Origin: Taudactylus pleione
Taxonomy: Eukaryota; Chordata; Amphibia; Anura; Myobatrachidae
Reading direction: 5' to 3'
NCBI GenBank assembly: GCA_031769625.1
Contig: JAUIMM010002011.1
Location: forward strand, 62,001 to 126,000
DNA: 64,000 nt
Positions 41,981 through 52,895 of this stretch are shown one piece after another. The notes below the pieces were generated by a model that saw only the letters and a program-made list of their open reading frames with translations, did not search any database and was not told where the DNA came from. The number at the start of each line of letters is the position of its first letter. The first letter of the stretch is position 1. The translations under genes were made by a program, and so were the position numbers.

Positions 41981-44660
41981 CACATCGCTTTGCGAATAAG
42001 ACACATTTTAAGGGAAAAAATCTCACAAAAAGACGCTTGGTGCTACCAATTCCCAAGGTGCTGGCGTGTTATGTGTAACGTGACTTGTAGCACACAGAGG
42101 ATAGATGTACAGTATGTGGACACATCTGTATATATACTTGTTACCCCAGATGTATATGCTTCTAATGTATCACTGCTCTGTATGATGCCATGGAACCTTG
42201 TGGCAGCTTATAAAGAAATGCGATTAATGATAATCATGAAATGCGTCTGACTGCAAATAAATGTTCTTTATCGCTTGTGCATTGTTTTCTGCTAATGTTC
42301 GCAGTGCAAATGCATCCAGCTCTACATACTATACAATTGTGTATAATAGGAAAATAAAACTTTTGTCTTTAAAATCTTATTAAATCTACACTCCATTTAT
42401 AAGGCAGAACTACTCTCTATGTGACAGGTACTTTGAGTCTGTACTTTGGGCCTCATTTAGAGTTGGGTGGCGCTATCTCACCACTTCTGATTATATATTG
42501 AAATCTCCTATTGAATTTATTAGCGTGGTGTATATAATACAAAGTTGCAGCTTTATCATTTCCATGTGGATGATTGCATGAAACAAGCTTTCTATTGTTT
42601 TTTTAAGGGGGGAGGGAATAAACAAAGACTCAGCATATATATTCATCATTTCTCTCTTATGTGTGTGTGCTCATCTTTTCCTACTGTATATTGTCATTGT
42701 GCAAAGGCATCCAAATCTAAATATACCACATTATCTATAGTACAAAGGCATACGTTGGTGCTGCCCAATATATGGGGCAATTACTTGGCCGTGTTAAAAC
42801 AAATAATAACAGCATAATTTCATGAACTATCTGCGACTTTGAAGGGGTGATAACAGTAAAGTGATTGTGTGAGTGACCTGAGCACAGATGAAACCCTAAA
42901 TAGCCTGACTGACTTCTCTTACTTTCTAAGCCAAAATAAACATTCCAGCAGTTCATTTGTAGGAGAGCAAATTATAGAGTTGCTACAAGCCGGTAGTTAT
43001 AGTCCATTGTTAACATCTATGTAATAATGATTTACTATTCCAACGATTCATTATGCATTACAACAGTTTCAACTAATATGAGTGACCTACAACTATGTGA
43101 ATTATATAATGATAATTGGGCCATTTCATTTAAACTGATGCAACATTTGGAGTGATATCATTTACTATAGATCTAATGTAGTAATTAAGTATTGGAACTG
43201 TGGATGAATAAAACTAAAGCTAAGCTATATTTGTGATCTTTGAAAAGCCTGAAATTGTCTTAAATGAAACAAATCTTATAACTAACTTATACAAGAACAA
43301 TATCACTAATATTTTCCAAATGCTGTCACATTAAATTTACTCTGAGCATTGATTTTACATGTATTTGCTTATAGTGTTAAAAATGCTATGATAAAAATGT
43401 TGTTTTTGTTTTGCTACTGGTGAAACAAGTGTATAGATTGAGCCAATGATAAAGGTGTAACCCTATTTTCCTTTCCTGAAGTGGCATTCTTTCCTGACTG
43501 TCTGGAGCATGTAACAATTCACCCCTTGACAATTAAGTTCATTCATTTACTAAGAGCAGTCAATGTGCAAACGGCCAATCAAAGCAGGTCCAGTTTCTCT
43601 TGGGAATTCAAGATGATGATGATGATGATGATAATGGTAATTGCTGCATCTTCACTACTCGGCAGCATTAAAGCTTAGATTATCAAATCACTTAGAGCAT
43701 ATCTTAATGCCGCTACATACTTACACAGTATTTTCAGTTGCATATACTCATATCTCTGGGCTCCCTGATCAGTAATACAGCCTTCTCGTTGCCCAGTAAT
43801 AGTTAATGTCCCTGAGTAATAAACATTGTTTCCTGTGCAGTAATACATAGGGCCCCATGCCCCTTTGCTTAATACCTGTATATTATGCCTGCTGAAAGCA
43901 CTGGATCCTGCTGTAATTAATACTAGTAAACAACACATATCACTGGTTAATTATTAACAATGTACACTTTGAACAGAGGAGATGCTCATTTGGAATTCTG
44001 TAGACTGGATTGTATAATTAGCCAGCATGGTGGCCATTTAGTGTCCCTGATACTATACAAACAAATAGTGCCAGGAGCTGATCTTGACCATTATAGTCTA
44101 GGAAAGTTGCACGTTAGATATTAATTGGCTGCCATAGTCTAAAGTATAAATTACTAATATTGTAATTTATGAGTTTCATCACTAAAAATAAGCACATAGG
44201 TCTCAAACTACTTCCCTATGTTACCTTACTAGACACATTGGCCCTAATTATGTGAGTGCTTAGTTTACGTCGTTACTTGGTCGCCTCTTAGCACATTAGC
44301 AGTAAAAGAGTTTCCATAGGAAATAGAAAAGTAGAAAACAATGTGTTTTTTTTTTTTTACTAACTGACTAATATTTATAGCTTGCCAGCGTTCCTGACTG
44401 GCCATCACAATGAACTGAAAATGCAGAGTTCCTTAACCAGGCTTGCAGGTTTAATGTAGGAATACAGCGAAGCAGCAGTACAGACAGTAATGGCAGTATA
44501 AGATGTGACAGCGGAGTTATAGATGTGTCCGACTCCGCATACATCTATCCTCCGTGCGCTAAAAGTCACATGAGCGCTGTGCAAATTGGTAGTGCTGAGC
44601 GTCTTTTTGTGCAATTTATTCCCTTATAATGGGTCTTATGCACAAAGTGAGGACGCACAA
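41981..44660. other. Unplaced AT-rich sequence, 2.7 kb
   Basis: The longest stretch without a recognised repeat. Short frames lack motifs. A (ATG)n run of about seven units is at 43614-43635. Because it is comparatively free of young repeats it is where host regulatory DNA would most plausibly lie, but no specific site can be supported. Confidence 0.35.
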
Positions 44661-44666
44661 GCAGCT

Positions 44667-44822
44667 TATGCTGATTAAAATGCTATGCGGCATGCCTATA
44701 GTTACAGTGTCAGTGGCTGTGACACTGTAACGTAGCATTTCACATGCAGATATAACCGCAGTGGCACACATAATATAGGCATGCCGCATATCATTTTAAT
44801 CAGCATAAGCTGCTTGTGCATC
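44667..44822. mobile_element. Foldback MITE with GCACAAGCAGCTTATGC ends
   Basis: GCACAAGCAGCTTATGCTGA ... GGCATGCCTATA faces TATAGGCATGCCGCATATCA ... AGCATAAGCTGCTTGTGC; the middle is a second palindrome TTACAGTGTCAG / CTGTGACACTGTAA. Its partial relative is at 41855-41980. Confidence 0.75.
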
Positions 44823-45074
44823 CTGTTTACATCGTTGGACAAATATGCAAAAAGGAGACTAGAGTGACAGGGGGCAGAACGCTAAAGTGACAGGGGGAAA
44901 AGGCTGAGTGACCGTGTTAGATCCATTAGACAACTCCTAGGCAAGATATCCTAGGCAAGATAACACTAACAGTCTTGCACACAAAGGGAGCTATTTATCA
45001 AGGAATATTTGTGGGATATCCCTCGAAAACACCCATTTTTGGGGGTAGGTACCTGCAAATATGAAGTATACCCT

Positions 45075-45077
<3 letters not shown>

Positions 45078-45123
<46 letters not shown>
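45078..45123. repeat. (TA)n microsatellite
   Basis: About 20 TA units with one TG interruption. Confidence 0.9.
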
Positions 45124-45139
45124 CACCAGCACTTATTTG

Positions 45140-45420
45140 CCCCATGCTCACCATGCCTACCTGGCACTACATGAGCACCAGCAACCAAAGCTGCATTATG
45201 ACCTGATGCTGGAAAGGTTCTCCTCCATCCCCAACTTCCAGACCATCTTTGATAAGGGGGAGGTGTGAGACGAGAACTCTACATCCAGAAGCTTTGCCAG
45301 TACCATCTGTTACTGGGAAGAGTGGCTCACCCCCCAATGAGTTCCAGTTTGTCAGCGGGCAGGAGATGGCCAAGTACTTGAAGCAGAGCATCAGACACAA
45401 AGGTACTGAGGAAAGTAGCC
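45140..45420 (+). pseudogene. Possible decayed coding fragment, unidentified
   Basis: One frame reads YLALHEHQQPKLHYDLMLER, followed by FSSIPNFQTIFDKGE up to a stop near 45266; after a frame change either ELYIQKLCQYHLLLGR or NEFQFVSGQEMAKYLKQS continues. The residue mix looks protein-like, but I do not recognise the family and cannot exclude chance. No function is proposed. Confidence 0.2.
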
Positions 45421-45539
45421 AGGGAGACGGGGAACTCTCTGCAAAGTTAGGGTATAGTCTGCTGGTGACCCATAGCCTCTGCTGTATATGTCCCCAGTGC
45501 TGGCACTGTATACCCATCATCAGCACTTGGCTGTAAAGG

Positions 45540-46340
45540 ATAGCAATAGCCTGTCCTGCACAGGTGTAACCCAAGAACTTGCACTTCAGTTATGTGTCTA
45601 GCCCTGTGCCCTCTGATCACCTTCAGCCCAGATTAGTGCCAGGTATAATGTGATGTGTGTACAGAATAGAAGTGATCTAGGTGTCTTACATGTCATGTAG
45701 ATGGATGTGACAAGGGGGGAAATGGGGTATCTGACAATTATCCCCTTAGCAGCAGCACAGGGATCCCGCAGGCTTCACCATCCAGATTCAGCAGATGAGA
45801 CCAGGTAGGGCAGTGTCCCTGACAGGGGCAGAACTACCAGTGGCCCCTGGGGACCAAGGGGCTCAGTGATGTCCAGACCAGCACTGAGTTTTCCCCTGGC
45901 CCGCCACTAGACGATTTTGAGCAATGTTGAATGACTGGTCAAGCTCAGGGAGCAGGGTGGGCCCAACTGTATGAGGGACCTACACCTAACCTCAGGGAGG
46001 CGGGGTTGACCTCATGTGTGCAGAGTCACAGCAGTCTATCATCTGAGCTAGACCTTCTGATGATCACAGCCGCGTACTGCGTCTGATTCACAGACAACTG
46101 TGAATTCTTCCTGATTCACAGCTGTCTGTAAATTAAAGGCAGTTCACAGATGGTGTAACTAGTGCTGTCAGATGCCTGACCAAGTGTCTAACTGAGGAAA
46201 GCACTGGAAACCGGGTATCCTTTCACAGACAGAGCAAAGGCCGCTGTGTTCCCCAACCAATCAAGGTACATACCCATCCCTGTTCTCTGGACCATGTACA
46301 GGACTGCCTTCCTGCCACTCATTGCCCTCCAGTCATCCTC
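45540..46340. other. Unplaced sequence with a hAT-end-like fragment
   Basis: CAGGGGCAGAACTACCAGTG at 45833 resembles the CAAGGGCGTAACTA ends. Nothing else is recognised. Confidence 0.35.
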
Positions 46341-46384
46341 TACCTATTCATGTCACCCACTGCCTCAGCCACTAGCTTCCTATC

Positions 46385-46965
46385 ATCCTCCCTCTGTCAC
46401 CCACTCTCTCCTTGTCACCCAATGCTTATCACTTTCACCCACTGCCTATTACCCTCTGCTTCTCCCTGTCACTCTCTGCCTCCCCCTGTCACCCACTGTC
46501 TCTCCTTGTCACCCAATGCCTATCGCTTTCACCCACTGCCTATTACCCTCTGCCTCTCCCTGTCACCCTCTGCCTCCCCGTCACCCACTGTCTCTCCTTG
46601 TCACCCAATGCCTATCGCTTTCACCCACTGCCTATTACCCACTGCCTCTCCCTGTCACCATCTGCCTCCCCTTGCTACTCACTGCCTCTCCCTGTCATCA
46701 ACTGGCTGCCGATCACAATTTGCCTCTCCTGGTCACCTACTGGCTCTCCCAATCACCCTCTGCCTCCCACTGTCATCCAATGCCTCTTCCTGTCACTCTC
46801 TGCCTGTCTCTGTCACCAACTGCCTATTGCTGTCAGCCACTGCCTCTCCCTGTCACTTTCTGCTTATTCCTGTCACCCACTGCCTCTGCATGTCACTCTC
46901 TGCCTATCTCTGTCACCCACTGCCTTTCTTTTTGACCCTCTGCCTTCCTTTGACAATCTCTGCCA
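46385..46965. repeat. Minisatellite, CTCCCTGTCACCCACTGC units
   Basis: Units of about 18-20 bp (CTGTCACCCACTGCCTCTCC and variants) repeat roughly 28-30 times, with a higher-order block of about 108 bp (TTGTCACCCAATGCCTATCG, then TTTCACCCACTGCC) seen two or three times. It stays open in three plus-strand frames because the repeat lacks stop codons; this is a repeat, not a gene. Confidence 0.85.
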
Positions 46966-47189
46966 CCCTATAATCTGATGTTGTGTCTTATTGGTAGCGC
47001 AACAAAGTATAAGTAACTAGAATAATAAATCTAAAATCTGACAATTTATTCTAATTATACATGGGTCAGTATAAATAGCATTGATAAAAATGTAGAAATA
47101 AAATTCAAATAAAATTGAAATGAGATAGAAAAAGTCATGGAAATAAAATTAAACTACAGTGTAACCAATAAATATGTCCAGCTGGATCA

Positions 47190-47710
47190 AGTTCAGACAA
47201 TGCATATATAAGTGGAAACAATTGGGAAAATTCGTTTAATATTGTCCTGTCTGGGAGAGCAATGTTCTGATACAATATACTTAGGTATAAGTTCACAATT
47301 GCTACATGGAGTGCTGTAATGGTTTTTAAAGTTGGTAGCGGTAGCTACTGGGCACTGCATATAACGTAGTGTTGCAAGTGTCTGTTGGTGGGTGCATGCA
47401 CCCCCTGCTTCGTCCGGTTGTACACTTTGATAGCTGGCTGTTGGCGTGGCACAAACATGTGCCGTGATGTGAAGGGGGCCTCCTTGTACAGTCTGTGTGC
47501 CGGTACCCTGTCCGTGGTGCGGCCACTGCCTGGAATAGGTGGCGGCAGCTGCTGCTATTGGCGTTCCGACGGTGAGTGTGTACTTTTCTCTCCGCCGGTA
47601 TAGTTGTTGTTGGGGTCTGTCCGGCAGTTCCAGGATGTAGAGAGGGGCATTTCCAACGCGTTTCACCCGCTGAAATTAGTGCGGGCTTCGTCAGGGCTGT
47701 GTCGTTTTGG
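47190..47710 (-). mobile_element. PLE terminal fragment with the best hammerhead-like motif
   Basis: On the minus strand CCTGACGAAGCCCGCACTAA, then TTTCAGCGGG, then TGAAACGCGTTGG (47655-47700). CUGACGA matches the hammerhead core CUGANGA exactly, CCCGC/GCGGG forms stem II, and GAAAC follows. A 157-residue frame across this region has no protein motifs and is probably the terminal repeat of a PLE. Confidence 0.55.
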
Positions 47711-48565
47711 GACTAGTAAGATTTATTTTATTGAAGGCTTAATTGGTTCCTTGATTGTTTGATAGAAGTCAGCCTGGAGTAGATTGTAGTGGTTAATTTC
47801 TTTTGGAGTTCATAATCCCTATTGTTTTGGGTATTGGGGTTTCCATCCATAACGTATACCATTGTTGGTATTGGTCATGTAGATACATTATTTTCTATGA
47901 CACTGATGCGCATATTGTAGTCATCCTGTCAATCTATATACAATTGATTAAAATGAACATGATTGCATAACTGATAATTTGGTTGATTGTCTGCATGAAC
48001 TTGAATTAGTGAAATGCAAACTATTCTAGTACTCATTTTAGAGTGCCGAACCCTCTGCAGTCTTCTGTCGCTGATGGGCACTACTGCCTCCTTCCTGCTC
48101 TTGACCTACGGCTGGAGCTGGACTCCGATCTCCTTCCCGCCACCATCTTAACCACGTAGGTCCTCCGGGTCCTCTGTTTGGTGGACTGGCCCCAGGATGA
48201 GTCCTCTCATCAGAGCCACCATCATGAGGGACTGCCGTGTCAGCAGTCCCGGGTCTGGGCAGGGAGGGGACTGGGCCCGCCCGCCCAGGGACAGACCTAC
48301 CGGCGATACAGCAGGTGGGAATAATGCCAGTATCCAGTACATAGTGGATAATTGTAACTGTGTGCAGAGTCAATCCACACTGCCTTGCTATACAACCTGC
48401 CAGCTGGCCTCTCCCCTGGACCAGCCAGCCACCTGACAAAGAGCAGCCAGATAATCAGCCCCAGCGTATGTCGAGCAGCACACTTCTGTCTCCAGCAGCG
48501 CGGACTCCTCCCCTGGCGGCAACAGGTGGCAGTGAGGGCCCCACATTAGCGCACATAGGTAAATG
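47711..48565. other. Unplaced sequence
   Basis: GC-richer from 48030; overlapping frames on both strands without recognisable domains. Confidence 0.35.
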
Positions 48566-48569
48566 AGGA

Positions 48570-49110
48570 GGGGAGGTGAGGGGCACCACTGACAGACAGA
48601 AGGTGGGGTGGGTGTTACTGACATATGTGTGTGTGAGGCGGTGGCACTGACAGGCAGAAGGGGGGTGTTACTAACATATGTGTGTGTGTGAGGCAGTGGC
48701 ACTGACAGACAGAAGAGGGGGTGTGTTACTGACGTGTGTGTGAGGTGGTGGCACTGACAGACAGAAGAGGGGGTGTGTTACTGACATATATGTGTGAGGT
48801 GGTGGCACTGACAGACAGAAGATGGGGTGTCTTACTGACATGTGTGTGTGAGGGGGTGGCACTGACGGACAGAAGGGGGGTGTTACTGACATATGTTTGT
48901 GTGAGGCGGTGGCACTGATTGACAGAAGAGGGGGGGTGTTACTGATGTATATGTGTGAGGGGGTGGCACTGACAGACAGAAGGGGAGTATTACTGACATA
49001 TGTGTGTGTTTAAGGGATGGTACTGACAGACAAAAGGGAATGTGGGAGGATCGCCGAGACAGAGGGAAATGGGGGGAGCGCTGAGAGAGAGAAATGTGGG
49101 GGATTACGGC
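48570..49110. repeat. Minisatellite, about 55-60-bp units
   Basis: GGTGGCACTGACAGACAGAAG, then a GGGG run, GTGTTACTGACATATGTG and TGTGTGAGG recur about eight times (48577, 48636, 48698, 48746, 48800, 48852, 48907, 48960), each 48-62 bp apart. Frames here are artefacts. Confidence 0.85.
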
Positions 49111-49600
49111 TGCCCGGTACAATAAAGTTTTTATTTTTTTCATTGAAGCAAGGCACGTGTGACATCATTACATCATGTGCGCCCTACTACTGACAGAGGA
49201 TCTGGCCGCAGCGTGAAAAGGAGCATCCAGAAGATGGACAGGGGAAGGTAAATGTCTGTGGGCTGTAGGGGACTGAAGGGGTGTTGGCAGGGGCAGAAAC
49301 ACAGGTGGGGCTGCCTATTTTGTCAGTCCTGGGCCCCACGATTTCTGGGGGCAGCCCTGCCTCTCATTGTTCACTGTTATAAACTTGACCCTTTACACCC
49401 CTCCACAAACCACCTTGCCCATCTTCCCTTTATTAGATGCCTACATGCTGACTTCCTGGACCACTCACATAAATGGTAAATTAAACTGTGGACTTCCAAA
49501 CTATAGTTTTCACCAGTACTCACAGGCCATTAACCTTTATTTTCTTCTCCAGAAACTACTGGATAACCTATTGTAATTACTGCCTTATTAGATACTGTAA
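49111..49600. other. Unplaced sequence
   Basis: No gene recognised. TAATTACTGCCTTAT at 49574-49588 recurs exactly at 49973-49987, flanking G3. Confidence 0.4.
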
Positions 49601-49601
49601 T

Positions 49602-49973
49602 TACGGGATCCAGTCAAAATCTTCACAGACGGAATGCCGCCACTTAGAATGCCGGCGCTGGGATCCTGACACCTGTCAAAATCTCGGCACCAGCATCCCA
49701 ACCACTGGCATCCCGACAGTAAGTACTTGGGTTAAGGGAAGGGTTAGAGGTTAGGGTTAGGCACTAGGGGGAGGGTTAAGCACTAAAGTGTGAATTGTTA
49801 GGTTTAGGGTGCAGGGAGGGGGAGGTTAGGTTTAACCACCAGGGAGGGAATGTAGCGGTTAGAGGTAGGGAGAGGGGGAGGTTTAGGTTACTGGCCGACA
49901 AGTGATGGTATCCTAATCTTGTCGGGATTCTGATCACCGGGATCCAGAGCACTGGCATCCCGTACCCAACTCA
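49602..49973. mobile_element. Telomere-core element G3
   Basis: GGAATGCCGCCACTTAGAAT and GCCGGCGCTGGGATCCTG, then GGTTAGGGTTAGGCACTAGG units (49740-49890), then TCGGGATTCTGATCACCGG and CTGGCATCCCGTACCC. The inverted ends GTAATTACGGGAT / CATAATTAC agree with G1's CATAATTATG end. Confidence 0.65.
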
Positions 49974-49989
49974 TAATTACTGCCTTATC

Positions 49990-50540
49990 TCATTGCTTTT
50001 ACCTACTGTATTACTGACTGTGAATGCATATTGTACATCCTACCCCTAATCATCCTCCTACTACCCCCGAACAACCCCCTCCTTCTATCCTCCACTCCCT
50101 ACTGTCTACTTCAGTTGTCAGCTACCATGTTTCCTCTCTCTCTTCCAATACTCATCCTCACAGTATGCCTTTGTCTCCCTCCCAGAGCCACCCACCATTT
50201 CTCCACTTTTCCTGTGCACTCTGGAATTCCAGCTACATCCACAACAAACTAACCATGTGCTCTTCATTTCCAACTCTCTTAACATCCTTGCTAAACCTGG
50301 CACTCCACTGACACTCTTTTATAGGGCCTCTCCTTCAACCACTTCATCAGACCTGGTAAGCGCCCCTCCTATCCTAAAACTATATTTTTTGTGTCTTCGC
50401 CTTGGACCCTCCCTTTCTCAATCCTCCCTTGAAGTCCACTTTACCACTCTGTCTCTTCTACCCCATCCATCTCCATTACATTTTCCATACCCCCACTTCT
50501 AAATTTCCACTTCGACCACTGTATACATATACAAACACAT
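49990..50540. other. Pyrimidine-rich unplaced sequence
   Basis: CT-rich, open in several frames for that reason; no motif recognised. Confidence 0.35.
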
Positions 50541-50545
50541 ATATA

Positions 50546-52173
50546 CAGTCAGGTGCATAAATATTGGGACATTGACAGAATTTTCATATTTTGGCCTCTA
50601 TTCACCACCACAATGGCTTTGAAATGCAACAAACAAGATGTGCTTTAACTGCAGACTTTCAGATTTAATTTGAGGGTAATTACATCCAAATCAGGTGAAC
50701 GATGTAGGAATTACAACGGTTTCTCTATGTGCCTCCCACTTTTTAAGGGGCCAAAAGTACTGGGACAAACTAAACAATCCTAAATCAAACTTTCACTTTT
50801 TAATACTTTGTTGCAAATCCTTTGCAGGCAATTACAGCCTGAAGTCTGGAACGCATAGACATCACCAGACGCTGGGTTTCATCCCTGGTGATGCTCTGCC
50901 AGACCTCTACTGCAAATGTCTTCAGTTCCTGCATGTTCTTGGGGCATTTTCCTTTCAGTTTTGACTTCATCAAGTGAAATGCATGCTCAATCGGATTCAG
51001 GTCAGGGGATTGACTTGGCCATTGCATAATATTCCACTTTTTAGCCTTAAAAAACTCTTTGGTTGCTTTTGCAGTATGCTTTGGGTCATTGTCCATCTGC
51101 ACTGTGAAGCACCGTCCAATGAGTTCTGAAGCATTTGACTGAATATGAGCATATAATATTGCCCGAAACACTTCAGAATTCATTTTGCTGCTTTTGTCAA
51201 CAGTCACATCATCAATAAATACAAGGGAACCAGTTCCATTGGCAGCCATACGTGCCCACGCCATGACACTACTACCACCATGCTTCACTGATGAGGTGGT
51301 ATGTTTTGGATCATGAGCAGTTCCTTTCCTTCTCTATACTCTTCTCTTCTCATCACTCTGGTACAAGTTGATCTTTGTTCCAGAACTGTAATGGCTTTTT
51401 TAGATGTTGTTTGGCAAACTCTAATCTGGTCTTCCTGTTTTTGAGGCTCACCAATGGTTTACATCTTGTGGTGAACCCTCTATATTCACTCTTGTGAAGT
51501 CTTCTCTTGATTGTTGACTTTGACACATATACACCTACCTCCTGGAGAGTGTTCTTGATTTGGCCAACTGTTGTGAAGGGGTTTTTCTTCACCAGGGAAA
51601 TAATTCTTCTGTCATCCACCACAGTTGTTTTCCGTCGTCTTCCGGGTCTTTTGGTGTTGCTGAGCTCTCCGGTGCGTTAATTCTTTTTAAGAATGTTCCA
51701 AACAGTTGATTTGGTCACACCTAATGTTTTTGCTATCTCTCTGATGGGTTTGTTTTGATTTTTCAGCCTAATGATGGCTTGCTTCACTGATAGTGACAGC
51801 TCTTTGGATCTCATATTGAGAGTCGACAGCAACTGATTCCAAATGCAAATGTCATACCTAGAATCAACTCCAGACCTTTTACCTGCTTAATTGATAATGA
51901 AAAAACAAGGGAATAGCCCACACCTGTCCATGAAATAGCTATTGTGTTGATAGTCCCATTACTTTTGGCCCCTTAAAAAGTGGGAGGCATATATAGAAAC
52001 CATTGTAATTCCTACACCTTTCACCTAATTTGGATGTAATTACCCTCAAATTAATTCTGAAAGTCTGCAGTTAAAGCACATCTTGTTTGTTTTATTTCAA
52101 AGCCATTGTGGTGGTGAATAGTGGCCAAAATATGAAAATTCTGTCAATGTCCCAATATTTATGCACCTGACTG
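50546..52173 (-). mobile_element. Tc1/mariner transposon, full length but inactive
   Basis: Ends CAGTCAGGTGCATAAATATT and its complement at 52154-52173, inside TA dinucleotides, as for all Tc1 elements. The inverted repeats are about 220 bp and over 90% alike by eye, with TTAATTTGAGGGTAATTACA inside them (long IR type). At 1628 bp the length is normal for Tc1. The transposase gene on the minus strand is broken in several places. Confidence 0.9.
50800..51814 (-). pseudogene. Tc1 transposase (DD34E), inactivated
   Basis: Start at 51814: MRSKELSLSVKQAIIRLKNQ begins the paired-like helix-turn-helix (REIAKTLGVTKSTVWNIL), which is followed by an in-frame stop, then PGRRRKT (GRPR-like) and the second helix region VGQIKNTLQEVGVYVSKSTI. 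The next block ends QFWNKDQLVPE; comparison with the family indicates loss of the short segment with the first catalytic Asp (the TDE motif) plus a frame change, and there is a stop replacing an expected Trp before HDPKHTT-like sequence. The C-terminal half is open (51288-50800): second Asp in QMDNDPKH, and 34 residues later Glu in NPIEH, the DD34E spacing. At least three lesions make it inactive. Confidence 0.85.
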
Positions 52174-52182
52174 TATATATAC

Positions 52183-52712
52183 GGTATACGTTTAGGAAGC
52201 TGGCGGACGGAATGCCGACCGCCGGCTTCCAGACAATTTAATCCCGACGAGGGACGAATGACAGGCATCTAAATCTAGACGCCTGTCATTTTACCGATGC
52301 TGGAAGACCGGCGCCCGGCATCCTGATCGAGCGTATGCCGGGCGCCGCAGCGGACAGCCACGGGGGGGAGGGTTAGGTTTAGGGCTCCCGGGGGGGATTT
52401 AGGGTAAGGCATCCCCCCAGGAGGTTAGGGTTAGGCTAGGGGGAGGGAGGGTTAGGGTTAGGCACCCCCGGGGGGAGGTTAAGGTTAGGCACCCCCTCGG
52501 GGGACTTAGGTTTAGGCGGCGGGGAAGGGGGGTTAGGTTTAGGCACGGGGGGGGAGCTTAGGGTTAGGCACCCTAAAGGAGGGTTAGGGTTAGGGGGAAA
52601 AATAGGTTAGGTTATACATACCTAGGGACGATTATAGGGATTTCCTCCTCTGTCGGCCAGCCGCTGTCGGGATTTGAACCGCCGCCAGGGGTCCAGCGGT
52701 AATTCATACCGA
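52183..52712. mobile_element. Telomere-core element G4
   Basis: CGGACGGAATGCCGACCGCCGG and GACGCCTGTCATTTTACCG with its inverse, then the core (52370-52610) of GGTTAGGGTTAGGCACCCCC with G-runs, then GGCCAGCCGCTGTCGGGATT and ATTCATACCGATTCC. It starts within 10 bp of the Tc1 right end. Confidence 0.65.
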
Positions 52713-52895
52713 TTCCATATATACTATACCCCTCTTCTGTCTAACCCCTAGCTCTTCTAAACACATGACAGAGTATATGGGGGGTTGTTTTTTTATTCCT
52801 ATTATTTTCCTTGTGATTATAAATTGGCAAAAAACCTTCACTGTGTCTTACCTTCGCTTGTTGGTGAGTCCGTGTATCACGGCAGTGAGTGTATC

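Noticed and set aside
46246..46978. Three overlapping plus-strand frames of about 190-230 codons
   Set aside because: They arise from an 18-20-bp CT-rich minisatellite lacking stop codons; all three frames are open at once and show repeated residues only.
47193..47666. 157-codon minus-strand frame
   Set aside because: It falls in a PLE terminal sequence; composition is ordinary non-coding and the hammerhead-like motif explains the conserved part.
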